A stretch of DNA of 64,000 nucleotides from Bradyrhizobium sp. WSM471 (GCF_000244915.1 NZ_CM001442.1:2356001-2420000); one strand, 5' to 3'. Shown: positions 9,594 to 19,493, numbered from the stretch's first letter. Notes: generated by a model not told the origin, from the letters alone. Numbers and translations are program-made.

Positions 9594-10772
9594 ATGGCCT
9601 GCACGAAGTATTCGCGCCTTCCGTCATTGCGAATCCTCCACTACATGCCGACGAATTTCGGGATGACCGGCGTGGAGACATTCATACTCCAACTTTGCGT
9701 TGCGCAAAAGAGGTTAGGATTTCTGTCCACTATTGCAATTGATCTTCGCTCCCGGGAGGAAGTGGGCAGGATCGCCAATGAGAATGGAATAGCTGTCTTT
9801 GATCTCTCGGAGGGCGAGACATTGACGAGTGGCCGGCAGGGAAAATGGACGCAACTATTGACGCGCCTGCGTCGTGTACGGGCTCTTGGGAAATTGCAGC
9901 GGCTCCATGACGTCATGCATATTCACGCTGTCGGGATAGCAGGCCTTGAAGGGTTTCTCGCCAGTTGGTCCTCTCCACTTATAATCACGCATCACGCGAC
10001 GCTAAGCTGGTATTCGAAATATTGGAATTTGGTGTCCTCCATTACCTTCTGGCTGGAAAGGCGATACGCGGATAGAGTTGTATTCCCTTATTCGACTGCA
10101 GCCGAGGAAATGATCGGGCGCGGTATTTCAAGAAGCCAAATGACTGTCATTCCGTTCTGCGTCGATGAAGCTGCGTTCGAGGGCGTCGCACTGAAGCCCC
10201 TGCCGGGACAGTTAACGTTGATCATGTCGGCGCGCATGTTTGGAGGCAAAGGCCATATGGAATTGCTGGGCGCCATGGGGCAGCTCCATTCCCAATACCC
10301 AATGCTTCGCGCAATCCTGATCGGTGACGGGCCGACGCGGCCAGAAATTGAGGCGGAGATCCTTCGCTTGGATTTGAGCGAGGTGGTCGAGTGTCTAGGA
10401 CGGGTCGACCATCGGCAAGTTCCGGCGGTTATGCGGTCGGGACACGTGGTGGTATTGCCAAGTTATATGGAGGGAGAAATGTTTCCGCTTTGCCTGTTGG
10501 AAGGCATGGCGCTTGGTCTTCCCGCAATCGGCACTCGGATTGCCGGAATTCCGGACATCATCGCTGACGGCGAAACCGGAATTTTGGTCGAGCCACGTGA
10601 TCTGACGGGCCTCGCACGCGCCATCGAGAAATTTATCGTTGACACCGACTTTCTTGAGCGCGCACGAATGAGTGCCCAAGTTCGATTCCGATCGCGCTAT
10701 GGTGCGGGTGCAGTGGCTCGTGCCTACGCCGAAGCATACAAGTTGGCGCAAATGGGCTCAAAACGGATCTAA
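9594..10772 (+). CDS. GT4-family glycosyltransferase
   Basis: A 392-residue GT-B fold transferase, probably adding a sugar to the lipid-linked repeat unit on the cytoplasmic face. It opens with LRILHYMPTNFGMTGVETF, the donor-independent N-domain with the GVE loop. The middle has ITHHATLSWYS. The C-domain shows LIMSARMFGGKGHMELL, then VVLPSYMEGEMFPLCLLEGM (E-x-x-F-x-x-x-x-x-E arrangement) and GLPAIGTRIAGIPDII. The ATG at 9594 has AAGGGG eight or so bases upstream and is preferred over a TTG two codons earlier. First intact gene of the main locus; convergent with the thioesterase. Confidence 0.88.
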   Translation: MACTKYSRLPSLRILHYMPTNFGMTGVETFILQLCVAQKRLGFLSTIAIDLRSREEVGRIANENGIAVFDLSEGETLTSGRQGKWTQLLTRLRRVRALGKLQRLHDVMHIHAVGIAGLEGFLASWSSPLIITHHATLSWYSKYWNLVSSITFWLERRYADRVVFPYSTAAEEMIGRGISRSQMTVIPFCVDEAAFEGVALKPLPGQLTLIMSARMFGGKGHMELLGAMGQLHSQYPMLRAILIGDGPTRPEIEAEILRLDLSEVVECLGRVDHRQVPAVMRSGHVVVLPSYMEGEMFPLCLLEGMALGLPAIGTRIAGIPDIIADGETGILVEPRDLTGLARAIEKFIVDTDFLERARMSAQVRFRSRYGAGAVARAYAEAYKLAQMGSKRI

Positions 10773-10839
10773 CAAGATCCATTTGTTGCACGCGGTGAAG
10801 CGAAGCGAACTCTCCGGGTGATCGGCAGCGGTGGCAGCC

Positions 10840-11697
10840 TTAGTGCAAACTTCTAATTTCTTGGACCAGGTGAACGTCTAGCTTTTCGGCCACGGAAGAT
10901 ATTGATGGTTCTCTCATCATGTCGACGTGTCTTCCTGGAACGAGGTGAATAGCGACGCCAGCTGTCGCGCACGTACCCCATCCCATGGTCGGATCAAGAT
11001 CGTGTTCCGGGCCACGATCTTGGGCGCGAAAGCAGACGACGCTCATCGGATGGGGCTTCGGAACGTAAGCGTGCCAAGCATTTATAAAGCCAGGATCGTC
11101 GCCTCTCAGCTTGGTGGGCAGCGGCCTTCCGATAGTCCGAAATGCTTTCTTGATCCAGGGTGTTAGCAATCCTCTGCTGCGGGAGCTAAGAAAGACGAGC
11201 CCGCGGTTGAGGAAGGTCTTGATATTGCCCTTTATCAAGTCACGGCCGTACTTTGTGAGCCGGTCATTTACATAGGTTTTTCGATAAGCCGTCGCATCCG
11301 CTTCCGGTAAGGCGGCAAGTTGGGCGGGATTCGGCGCGTCGAGCAGAGCCACCAGGCTCGCTCTGTCGCCCTCTATTGCTAATTGCGAGGCCATTTCATA
11401 GGCGACTAGCCCACCAAACGAGTACCCGCAGAACTGGTATGGACCGCTCGGTTGAACGGCTTTGACAGCACGAAGGTAGAAGGAAGCGATCTGCTCTACG
11501 GAGAAATGTTCCGTAAGATCGCATAACCATTCCATGTCGAGCCCGTAAACGGGCTGCGCTTGCGGTAACGCTGCAGCCAGGTCCCGGAAAATTCTCACAT
11601 CGCCGCCTGAACCAGGAAGGCAGAACAAGGGCGGCCTGGCGCCGGAAGCTCGCAGCGATATAAGATATTGGCGGGGATTTTCGGCGCCGTCGAACAT
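10840..11697 (-). CDS. Stand-alone thioesterase (NRPS/PKS type II-like)
   Basis: A 285-residue alpha/beta hydrolase of the thioesterase family that releases or edits acyl groups on carrier proteins. PPLFCLPGSGGDVRIFRDLA is the oxyanion-side opening. PYQFCGYSFGGLVAYEMA carries the nucleophile Ser in GYSFGG. SLVALLDAPNP supplies the usual Asp and VPGRHVDMM the His, so the triad is complete. Followed 60 bases later on the same strand by the order of the acyltransferase-like gene at 11758, so the two are likely co-transcribed from the right. It is distinct from the Cys-type thioesterase at 30076 and may serve the same carrier protein. That link is inference. Confidence 0.82.
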   Translation of the reverse strand: MFDGAENPRQYLISLRASGARPPLFCLPGSGGDVRIFRDLAAALPQAQPVYGLDMEWLCDLTEHFSVEQIASFYLRAVKAVQPSGPYQFCGYSFGGLVAYEMASQLAIEGDRASLVALLDAPNPAQLAALPEADATAYRKTYVNDRLTKYGRDLIKGNIKTFLNRGLVFLSSRSRGLLTPWIKKAFRTIGRPLPTKLRGDDPGFINAWHAYVPKPHPMSVVCFRAQDRGPEHDLDPTMGWGTCATAGVAIHLVPGRHVDMMREPSISSVAEKLDVHLVQEIRSLH

Positions 11698-11757
11698 TCC
11701 GTAGCCTTACCTAGCGTCGCTTAAGACGACTTTCAGCGCTGCACGCGAAGAATATCA

Positions 11758-12702
11758 TCAAGTGAAAAAATTGCTCTCGTTGCCGGAATACTGCGCCTTC
11801 ACGTATTGGAGCGCGCTGTAGGGCATCCGGCTGCGCCGGACGACGAGACGCGCTTTCAGCTTGCCACCAAAGTTGGCCAAGAAGCGAGCGGTTCCGCTTG
11901 AGTAGATGCCGTCGAGGTCGAGAAAGAGCCCTAGCTCGTGTGCCCTCTTGATTGCTGACCATAACAACAGACTGATTGCGCCGGAGTCATGGGAATGACG
12001 GGAGCGCGTAGAGAGCAGGTAGTACATGGTGCCGTGGCCCCACACCAAAAAAGTCATTGCGATGGGCTCATCGTTTTCATTGAACAGCGACAGAATAATT
12101 CCACACTCGCGGGCGCGGCACTCTGAGAAAAGGACCGGAAAATTGTCAAAACCTATCCGGCTGGTCCGGCCGAAGGCGGTGAGATTCTTCAAGTAGAAAT
12201 CGATAAAGACTTCCGGTTGGTCCAGTGAACGAACGTGATAGGCCTTTTCGGCGCGGCGTATGTGCTGCCGGGTCTTCAGATCCAGAGCGGCCAGGAGATC
12301 GTCCAGGCTTCGCCGGCAGTCGATTTCGAAGGTAAACTGAGGCGCAACCGAACACTTGCGGTCCTGGAAGGCAAGACCGTCAATCTTCGCCAAACCATCA
12401 TCCAAAGATGGATCCAAGCAGAATTTGAGCTCTGATGTTGACGGCAATTGGTCGATTAGCTGCTGGGTAATTGCCAGTCGTCTGGTGAGACGCGTTTGCG
12501 GCTTTCCGTCTCCGGAATCGACGACGGGGCCAAGCACATGTGTGAATGCTGGCATGCGAAGCAGACGAAAGGGGCCCTTGCGCGCGAAGACGTAAGGCAA
12601 TCGGCCAACCACATCGTTCCCGCGTTTGACAACGGATTCGTGAACGAGGCCGCCACTCACAGCGGACAACCACCACGGTTCGTGAAATACTGTGATCTTC
12701 AA
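11758..12702 (-). CDS. GNAT/BioF2-like (FemAB-type) acyltransferase
   Basis: A 314-residue double-GNAT protein. EPWWLSAVSGG opens the first half, LDLKTRQHIRRAEKAY is the helix seen in BioF2/CelD-like and FemAB-type enzymes, and PIAMTFLVWGHGTMYYLLS then DSGAISLLLWSAIKRAHELG is the acyl-donor part of the second half, with FLDLDGIYSSGTARF after it. Such proteins move acyl or aminoacyl groups, and members occur in many polysaccharide loci. The start is a TTG at 12700-12702, since a stop lies just upstream; the ribosome site is weak. Given the adenylation-carrier protein in the same locus, aminoacyl transfer to the glycan is an idea worth testing, not an assignment. Confidence 0.72.
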   Translation of the reverse strand: MKITVFHEPWWLSAVSGGLVHESVVKRGNDVVGRLPYVFARKGPFRLLRMPAFTHVLGPVVDSGDGKPQTRLTRRLAITQQLIDQLPSTSELKFCLDPSLDDGLAKIDGLAFQDRKCSVAPQFTFEIDCRRSLDDLLAALDLKTRQHIRRAEKAYHVRSLDQPEVFIDFYLKNLTAFGRTSRIGFDNFPVLFSECRARECGIILSLFNENDEPIAMTFLVWGHGTMYYLLSTRSRHSHDSGAISLLLWSAIKRAHELGLFLDLDGIYSSGTARFLANFGGKLKARLVVRRSRMPYSALQYVKAQYSGNESNFFT

Positions 12703-13047
12703 AGTGAGTTCTTATTTGTTGCTGAAAAAAGTACGTGCCGACATCTGCCAATAATGCAGGAAGATTATAGCATCCCCGGTGTTTTTTTGACGCGTAGCGA
12801 CGTTGCGCGACTTTTCGACGCAGGAATATCCTGATTGGGCTGTTAACCAAACGATTGTCTATTTAGTTGCTCGCGCGCTTGTGAGGTCGACGTCCAGCCT
12901 AAAATGGGGGCGCAAGTTGCATGTTCTTCCCGTCACGCGTTGGGCCGGGCAATTTGGCGGGATAGATATTGGCTTTTCGCTGTGTTATGGCTCGTTTTCG
13001 CCGTGGTGTGGCTCGTTGGCAAGTCTAAGGTGAATGCGAGGTATTTC
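12703..13047. promoter_or_regulatory. Divergent promoter region
   Basis: Separates the minus-strand acyltransferase-like gene from the plus-strand secreted protein. The part nearest the acyltransferase gene is AT-rich and contains a T7 run at 12782-12788. I cannot pick defined -35/-10 elements. Confidence 0.35.
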
Positions 13048-13323
13048 ATGTCGGCGCTCAACTTTGCTAGATGGCTTGTGAGGGGAGCATTCGTGGGAGC
13101 GGTTGCCGCCGCATCTATCCCTGAACCGATACGGGCTGCGGACGCAGCTCTCCCAATTCGGACGTCGAGGGTCGATCGTGTTGCTGGATACGAAGTACGG
13201 TATCCGGCCGGTAGGCACCGTCACGGGTGTCCTGACGGATACTCTTGCTACGCCCTTTATGGCGCCTATGGACCTTATGGCGGGCCGGCATTCTGGGGTG
13301 CGTACTCAGGCTCATTTCGCTAA
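13048..13323 (+). CDS. Small secreted Gly/Tyr-rich protein
   Basis: A 91-residue protein with a signal peptide: MSALNFARWLVRGAFVGAV followed by an Ala-x-Ala type cleavage site near IRAADA. The mature part has CPDGYSCYALYGAYGPYGG, with two Cys and a Gly/Tyr-rich tail, typical of small exported proteins of unknown role in rhizobia. GCGAGG nine bases before the ATG supports this start over a GTG six codons earlier. Precedes the phosphatase by 42 bases, same strand. Confidence 0.6.
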   Translation: MSALNFARWLVRGAFVGAVAAASIPEPIRAADAALPIRTSRVDRVAGYEVRYPAGRHRHGCPDGYSCYALYGAYGPYGGPAFWGAYSGSFR

Positions 13324-13365
13324 CGCCCCAGTGCGACCGGCATCTGAGCGGTTCGATAAGCTTCC

Positions 13366-14136
13366 ATGTTGCTGAGGACTTTTTTTTCTCGTTTCGATAG
13401 GCGCGCGCGCCTGCCAAAAGGGGTCCGCATCTACGCAGTGGGCGATCTTCACGGCTGCGCTGATCTGCTGGCCGGTGCATTTGATCTCATCGATGCTGAC
13501 TTGGCTCGTTCCAGGCCAGAACAGGCAATCCAAGTCTTTCTCGGAGACTATATCGATCGAGGCCCCGATGCGAAGCGCACAATCGACCTTCTCATTGACC
13601 GAGGGCAGCGGCACGAGACCGTTTTTGTTAGAGGCAATCACGAGGCCCTATTGTTAAGGCTGCTGGACGACCCAAAGATGCTTCCTAACTGGATTAAACT
13701 GGGGGGCATGACGACGCTGATGTCCTACGGAATAACGATCTCCGCCAGAGACGTGCTGCAGAGAGGACGGGAAGTTAGCGTCGCCTTGGCCGCCGCAATT
13801 CCTTCCGCTCACACTGACTTCCTGGCGAACCTCGTTCCTTTTTTCAGCTGCGGAGATTACTTCTTTGTTCATGCTGGCGTGCGGCCTGGCGTTCCGCTCG
13901 ATAAGCAAAGCGAAGAGGATCTGATGTGGATTCGCGAGCCGTTTCTCAGTAGCGACCGAGATTTCGGCAAGGTAGTGGTTCATGGCCATACTCCAAGCCT
14001 GGAACCCGAGATTAGAAGCCATCGCATCAACATCGACACCGGAGCGTACGCAACAGGGTTACTCACGGTGTTGTCGATCCAAGATGATAAAGTCGAATTC
14101 CATTCGAGCAGTCGGTCGCGCCCGCCAAGATCTTAA
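13366..14136 (+). CDS. PPP-type metallophosphoesterase (Ser/Thr protein phosphatase-like)
   Basis: A 256-residue cytoplasmic two-metal phosphatase of the bacterial PrpA/PP-lambda type. All motifs are present in order: VRIYAVGDLHGCADLL (GDxHG), VFLGDYIDRGPD (GDxxDRG), VFVRGNHEALLL (GNHE), YFFVHAGVRPG and VVVHGHTP for the two metal-binding His. The family removes phosphate from proteins or from small phospho-compounds. A longer paralogue with the same motifs lies at 62309, near the other end of the locus. No low-molecular-weight Tyr phosphatase is present beside the BY-kinase, so this enzyme is a candidate partner, by inference only. Confidence 0.85.
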   Translation: MLLRTFFSRFDRRARLPKGVRIYAVGDLHGCADLLAGAFDLIDADLARSRPEQAIQVFLGDYIDRGPDAKRTIDLLIDRGQRHETVFVRGNHEALLLRLLDDPKMLPNWIKLGGMTTLMSYGITISARDVLQRGREVSVALAAAIPSAHTDFLANLVPFFSCGDYFFVHAGVRPGVPLDKQSEEDLMWIREPFLSSDRDFGKVVVHGHTPSLEPEIRSHRINIDTGAYATGLLTVLSIQDDKVEFHSSSRSRPPRS

Positions 14137-14249
14137 TAGTACGATTATTTTGCGATTGTACGCTCTGCCTGCCGGCCTCTCGGCATCGTGCAACAACCGT
14201 TGCAACGTGCACATTTTGTCAGCTGGCCAACTGATGCCGCCTGAACGAT

Positions 14250-14588
14250 TCAGCTATCAGACTTCTCGGCGGCTTCGATCCTGAAGTCCTCAAGTTTCCG
14301 GCCGGCTTGAAGCGCGGCGACCAACCATCGAGGCATTTTGCCTCTGCCCGACCATTTCTCGTTAGGAGCTGACGGATTGTAGTATTTCGGCAAGACCTTG
14401 GGATACTTCCGCCGCCGCGGTTGCGTCTCCTGGCTCTCGCCAAGATCCGCACCATTGAGCTGCGCCAATCTTTTGTCCAGTTCCAGCTTTTCTGAAGTGA
14501 TCTTGTCCGAGAGGATCTTTGTGAGCCGCTCGTGCAAGATCCAGAGCTCGTCAAAATTCATCGCTTCCAAAAAAGCCAGCTTGGTCAT
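14250..14588 (-). CDS. H-NS family nucleoid protein
   Basis: A 112-residue DNA-binding protein. The N-terminal helix MNFDELWILHERLTKIL and coiled coil SEKLELDKRLAQL form the oligomerisation part. The C-terminus has PKYYNPSAPNEKWSGRGKMP, close to the YxNP-x-WSGRG-x-P-x-WL core that grips AT-rich DNA in H-NS. Such proteins silence AT-rich, often acquired, genes. The ATG at 14588 is used; a TTG 12 codons earlier is possible. Its position in a locus whose intergenic regions are strikingly AT-rich suggests local silencing. Confidence 0.85.
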   Translation of the reverse strand: MTKLAFLEAMNFDELWILHERLTKILSDKITSEKLELDKRLAQLNGADLGESQETQPRRRKYPKVLPKYYNPSAPNEKWSGRGKMPRWLVAALQAGRKLEDFRIEAAEKSDS

Positions 14589-15132
14589 GCGATCTGAATC
14601 CAGCAAAGATGCGCCCTGTGTCAAAAAATTTGCTTTCCCGAAGAAACCGAGGTTTGGGCGACTTTTAAAACAGAACCAAAATCAAAGAGATTTTACTTAA
14701 TTTTTTGCACATTAAAAGGTCTTAGTTTTATTTAATCGGCAATTTTTGCGCGCGATTTCAATTAGGATAAGGATTAAACGTCCGGCCATCCGCACGTAAA
14801 GGTAGTCCTTTGATTGATTCTAGCGCAACTTAAGGGCGGCCCAGATAATATCCTCCTGAACCTGGGGCACCGATGACGTCGCTCGGGCCACATCTGACTT
14901 TCGACAAGCGCGATGCTGTCGGGCCGGCACCGGCCGAAAGCGGCGCGCTTGCGTAACTTAAGTTCTGGGAGTGCGGCGGAAGCCGCATAATGCGCCCTGG
15001 TCTTCGGCCCGGCGAGATAAGGATAGGGAACTCGCGGGGGGTTATTTGGTCCTTAACCACGCGACCGACTTTGTTTTTCAAAGGTCGATAGGCCGGAGTA
15101 GCTTCATTACCGATGCATATCGGGAAATTGCT
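14589..15132. other. AT-rich intergenic stretch
   Basis: 14640-14765 is strongly AT-rich (TTTTACTTAATTTTTTGCAC and onward) and probably contains the promoter of the H-NS-like gene, perhaps self-regulated. 14820-15130 is GC-rich with no supported gene. Confidence 0.4.
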
Positions 15133-15336
15133 ATGAGCCAGGATTGGGAACGCATCGAGCGAGAGTTGGCCGAGGCGATGCCGGGCGTCGCCCCTTCGAT
15201 CGATCAGTTGAATTTTCTCACCGACAAAAACTCAATGAGAGACGCGCGTTGCCCGTCTCTGCAGGCTAGAGAAGCAGTGCTAGAGCACATCGCACAGGCT
15301 CTTGAGGATGGAAGGATCGAGGCGCGGGTCGATTAG
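15133..15336 (+). CDS. Small acidic hypothetical protein
   Basis: A 67-residue reading frame, MSQDWERIERELAEAMPGVA, then QAREAVLEHIAQALEDGRIE. Helical and acidic, no signal peptide. The stop overlaps the stop end of the convergent sugar transferase by four bases. Amino-acid usage looks like a real protein but I do not recognise a family and the ribosome site is poor. Confidence 0.4.
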   Translation: MSQDWERIERELAEAMPGVAPSIDQLNFLTDKNSMRDARCPSLQAREAVLEHIAQALEDGRIEARVD

Positions 15337-16802
15337 TAGGCGTTCCGGCCACGTAACACTTCGTACGGAGTTCGAAGAAGGATCCAGATATCCAACTTGA
15401 AACTCCAATTCTCTATATACCAAAGATCACATTCCACCCTGCGCTCGATCAACTCGGTTGTGGGCGTTGGTCCGCGGTAACCGTGTATCTGAGCCCAGCC
15501 GGTCAACCCAGGTTTGACGCACTGGCGAAAGCCATAGTTCCTTACGAGCTTGTCAAATTGATTGTCGTGCGCGACCGCGTGCGGCCGGGGACCAATAAGC
15601 GACATGCTACCATGCAGCACGTTGAAGAGCTGCGGTAGCTCGTCAAGACTTGTGCGGCGAAGCCACTTTCCAACACCTGTAACTCTGTTATCGACGGCGC
15701 GCGCCTGGATCACCGCGGGTCCGTCTTCGAGCACTGTCATCGTTCGGAATTTGCAGATCTGGAAGGTTCGGCCGTTGAATCCCATCCTGTGCTGTCTGAA
15801 CAGAATTGGGCCCCGCGAGGTAAGCTTGATCGCCACCGCGATGAAGACAAGCATCGGCGCTATGAGGATCAGCATCAATCCCGCACCAAAGAGGTCAACG
15901 CACCGCTTTGCGGTACATTCGGCGGCACTGAGGGGGCCTCGTTGCAGCTCAATGCTCACCAAGTCGCCAAGATCCCTGGAGGGACGCTTGAAAGCCTCAG
16001 CGGCCGGGCCGGTTGGAACGAATGTTACGGGAAAGGGCAGTACCCTGAGCTCAGCCGCGAAGTCGCGGAGTTCGGGCCATTGGTTCGTATCGGCCGCAAC
16101 GACCACCGCTTCGATGTCAGAGCCCCTGATACGCTCAATCACGTTGGCAGCAAGCCTTCGGCGAATGTTCGAGTTCACGCCTGGTCGAGGCAGCGCAAAG
16201 CTTTCCTTGATGTCGAGACCAACCGCGGCCAAGGTATCGAAAAAATCAGGACCAGAAGCTTCGTGCCCGGAGATCAACACAACCTTGAGCCCGGAGAAAC
16301 GTCGCTCGGCGAGCCCCTTTGTAAGGAGGCCTTTTGCGAGCATTCGATTGGCCAGCAGTGCCACAAGGCCTAGTCCCGCGAAAAGCATGCTTGTGCCGCG
16401 CGACAGCTCACTACCAATTTTCAGCGCGAAAACTATGCCGGACAGAAGCAGAAAAACGCCCGCCCACGTGGCAAAAATCATTCGGGCCTGGCGACGCCAG
16501 GCGAGAAGCGCTGTGGGCTCGTAGAGGCCCTGCGATTTCAGGCACAACGTAAAAAGCGTTGCGACAAGAATGGCAGAACCGATCGGCTGCCCCAGGTCGA
16601 CGCGCATGCCTTCATGGACATGATGTACACAGGTCGCCAAGACGCTCGCCAAGGCAATCGTTGCGACATCGAACAGGATCGTTGCTGCCTCGATGGAATG
16701 ATAGCGAATGGGCCATTTCCGAATCGGAACCGGGGGAACGTCGCGGCCCTGAAAGGCCGAGCTCCGTAGTTCGGCATGGAGGCGTTGGTCAATGAAATTC
16801 AT
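15333..16802 (-). CDS. Polyprenyl-phosphate sugar-1-phosphate transferase (WcaJ/ExoY-like), initiates EPS unit
   Basis: A 489-residue inner-membrane enzyme that moves a sugar-1-phosphate, often glucose, from a UDP-sugar to undecaprenyl phosphate. The N-terminal half has four or five membrane helices (ATILFDVATIALASVLAT onward) and a CoA-binding-like Rossmann part. Residues about 290-489 are the catalytic domain: AKRCVDLFGAGLMLILIAP, GPILFRQHRMGFNGR, FQICKFRTM, then DELPQLFNVLHGSMSLIGPR and PGLTGWAQIHGYRG. Start is the ATG at 16800-16802. The region upstream is AT-rich. This gene defines the first step of the assembly line. Confidence 0.92.
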   Translation of the reverse strand: MNFIDQRLHAELRSSAFQGRDVPPVPIRKWPIRYHSIEAATILFDVATIALASVLATCVHHVHEGMRVDLGQPIGSAILVATLFTLCLKSQGLYEPTALLAWRRQARMIFATWAGVFLLLSGIVFALKIGSELSRGTSMLFAGLGLVALLANRMLAKGLLTKGLAERRFSGLKVVLISGHEASGPDFFDTLAAVGLDIKESFALPRPGVNSNIRRRLAANVIERIRGSDIEAVVVAADTNQWPELRDFAAELRVLPFPVTFVPTGPAAEAFKRPSRDLGDLVSIELQRGPLSAAECTAKRCVDLFGAGLMLILIAPMLVFIAVAIKLTSRGPILFRQHRMGFNGRTFQICKFRTMTVLEDGPAVIQARAVDNRVTGVGKWLRRTSLDELPQLFNVLHGSMSLIGPRPHAVAHDNQFDKLVRNYGFRQCVKPGLTGWAQIHGYRGPTPTTELIERRVECDLWYIENWSFKLDIWILLRTPYEVLRGRNAY

Positions 16803-17022
16803 TGGATTAAAGCCTTCCAACTAGATTAATTAACCAGAAATTAATGAATGAAGGAAATAACTCATACTGGCGCGGCAGTCAAATTAATTAAACTGGGAAC
16901 GAAGACCCGAGCTAGGCTAATCAACCAGCTTTGGGGATTTCGAATCCGCGAGAATACTCTGAAATTGCCCGAGCAGAGATGCAATTATAAGTTGCTCATG
17001 TCCTCATCGGATTGGTAGCAGG
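16803..17022 (-). promoter_or_regulatory. AT-rich upstream region of the sugar transferase
   Basis: Contains TTAATTAACCAGAAATTAAT and, 50 bases on, CAAATTAATTAAACT. The repeated AATTAAT core in otherwise GC-rich DNA is what H-NS or MucR-type regulators bind. No defined promoter boxes claimed. Confidence 0.4.
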
Positions 17023-17055
17023 GTAAGCATTCGGTGAGAACCACGGCAGGACCAC

Positions 17056-18675
17056 TCAGGCGGCCTGATCGACGCGCCGGATCGTGTCGCACCAATTCCA
17101 CGGCAGGAGTTCGTCGAGCCGGTGGCGGGATGCTCTGCGATGCGGTCCAGAACGAAACCCAACCAGGTTTGCGGGCCGATGTCATTCATCTTGGCGGTGA
17201 CGATCAGGCTGTACATCAGCGCGGCGCGATCGCCGCCGCGGTCGAGCCGCAGAAAAGCCAGGACTTCCTGCCGAGCGCGATGCCGCGGAGTGCCCGTTCT
17301 GCTGCGTTGTTGGATAGACAGATACGGCCGTCGTCGAGGAAGCGGGTGAACGCGCTCCAACGCTTGAGCATGGAGTCCATCGCCTTGGCGACGTCGTTGC
17401 CGCGCGACAGCTTGGCACGTTGCTCACGCATCCAGCGTTCCAGATCGGCAACAAGCGGTGCGCTCAGCTCCTGCCGCACGGCCCGGCGCCGTTCCTGCGT
17501 CTCGCCATTCTTCCGCGCTCGATCTCGAACAGAGCATCGATCCGGCGCACGGCTTCAAGCGCCAGGGGAGAGATCACCGCCGGCTTCTTGCCGCCTTGCG
17601 CCTTGCGGCGTGCGTTCTCGGCCAGGTCGGCCAGCACGAACAACGGCCGCCGAGCGTGGACCCAGCAGGCGGCTTCCAGTATTGGACCCGCATTGCGGCA
17701 GCCTGCCATAGCCGCCATAGGCGTCGGCCTGGAAGATCCCGCTGTAGCTCGCCAGATGCGCCTGCGGATGCTCGCCGGCGCGATCGCGTGAGTAGTAAAA
17801 CACAGCCCCTGGCGGGGCCTGTCCGCCGAACGGCTTGTCGTCCCGGACATAGACCCAGATCCGGCCAGTCGAGGTCTTGCCCTTGGCCAGAACCGGCACC
17901 GTGGTGTCGTCGCCGTGCAAGCGCTCGGCGGCGAGCACATGGGCTTCGAGGCGATTGAACAGCGGCATCAGCGCGAGCGTGCAGCCGCCGGCCTGGTCGG
18001 CAAGCGTCGAAGGCTGACTGGCACGTCTTCCCGGGCGCAGCGCTCGGCCTGCCGGTTCAGCGGCTGGTGCTGGCCAAACTTCTCGAACAGCACCATCGCC
18101 AGGAAGCTCGGGCCGGCCCAGCCGCGGGCGATGACGTGGAACGGCGCCGGCGCCTGGCTGATCTTCTCGCAGTCCCGGCAGCTGAACTTCTCCCGGACGT
18201 GCTGGATCCCCTTCCAGGATTTCGGAACCACCTCCAGCGTCTCGGTAATGTCTTCGCCGAGCTTCGACAGCCGCATCCCGCCGCAGCAGGCGCACGCCAT
18301 GGGTCCCGGTACGACCACGCGTTCGCGAGGCAGATGATCGGGGAACGGCTTGCGCGATGGCGCTTGCGGCTGAACGACGCCACAGTCGTCGTCCCGTTCG
18401 CAGTCTTTGTCGCGGCCATTTCGTCTGTCAGTTCGTCCTCGGTCGCAGAGGTCTCGAGTTCCTCCAGCGTCAGCTCAAACTGATCCAGCAGACGTGCGGT
18501 GCGCTCCGAGCGTGAACCATGCCGATCGCGGTTCAGCCTTTCGATCTGCAGCTTCAGATGCGCGATCAGCGCCAGGTCGTCCGCGCGCACGATGGCGAGT
18601 TCGGCGCGCGCCGCAAAGCAACGCCGCGTGCAGCGCTTCGATGTCGTCCGGCAGCTTTTCGAGGCCGTCTTCCAT
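17056..18675 (-). pseudogene. IS66 transposase tnpC, frameshifted
   Basis: Fragments in order: MEDGLEKLPDDIEALHAALL, LKLQIERLNRDRHGSRSERT (leucine-rich start and SERT box), the zinc-binding CACCGGM-type region with FSCRDCEK, ARAHVLAAERLHGDDTTVPV in the DDE core, and LDDGRICLSNNAAERALRG near the end with the catalytic Glu. At least five changes of frame separate them. The end is DELLPWNWCDTIRRVDQAA before a TGA at 17056-17058. Confidence 0.8.
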
Positions 18676-18742
18676 GCCTCAATGGAATCATAAAAGCTGC
18701 TTGGCGCCGGCTTTTTACAATCTCAGAGGATTTTTGCGCAGC

Positions 18743-19086
18743 CTATCCAGCGCTCTGCGGACGCCAGCTGTGTTGCGGATTGGGCCAGTCGATCGCTTCC
18801 AACAGATAGCCCAGCTGGGCCGCGGTCAACGCCACCACGCCGTCCACCGCCGATGGCCAGATGAAGCGACCTCGGTCCGGCCGCTTGGCGCAAAGCGACA
18901 AACCGATCCCGTCGTGCCACAACGCCTTAATCAAAGTGCAGGCGCGACCGAACACGAAGACGTCCCCGGCAAACGGATCACGCCCGAAGCCTTCCTGCAC
19001 CAGGAGCGCCAGCCCTGCATACCTTTGCACATGTCGGTATGCCCGGTCGCGATCCAGATCCGCGCGCCTGCTGCGACCGGGATCAT
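18743..19086 (-). pseudogene. tnpB: IS66 Orf2 (tnpB), one-base frameshift
   Basis: Starts MIPVAAGARIWIATGHTDM, overlapping the tnpA stop in an ATGA. It then loses frame after CKGMQG, where one C seems to be missing, and resumes as LALLVQEGFGRDPFAGDVFV to GIGLSLCAKRPDRGRFIWP. Typical IS66 accessory protein otherwise. Confidence 0.75.
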
Positions 19087-19493
19087 CGGCGCTCCAAAAT
19101 GCCGAGCACCCGCGACAACGCGGCCGCGTCGACGTCAACATCGACGATGATCCGGCGATCATTGCCCAGCTCGATCACCATCCGGCCGCTCGCCCGCGTG
19201 GCAACTTGTATCGGCAGCGCATTCGGCGATGCTGCCGCGCTCACCACGACCGCTGGCACAAACGCCGGCTTGGGCTGCTCGGTAGCCACACCACTACCCC
19301 AGCGAACAGCCGACGCCACGTCAGCAGCAACGACCGCGATATCCCGCGCCGCCGCGCCGTCGACGAAATCGCCCGCGGCGCGTGCATGCTCTCAAGCAAT
19401 CTTCAGCTTCTCGTCGTCCGTCCAATGACGGCGACGGCCGGTCTCGACCATCTCGAGACGCTCAACCTGAGTACTGAACTTATGGCTGTCCAT
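19083..19493 (-). pseudogene. tnpA: IS66 Orf1 (tnpA), stop and frameshift
   Basis: MDSHKFSTQVERLEMVETG runs to RRRHWTDDEKLKIA, then meets a TGA where related proteins continue. The helix-turn-helix middle is out of frame, and the last part, RMVIELGNDRRIIVDVDVD to VLGILERR, is recovered before the stop. Confidence 0.7.
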
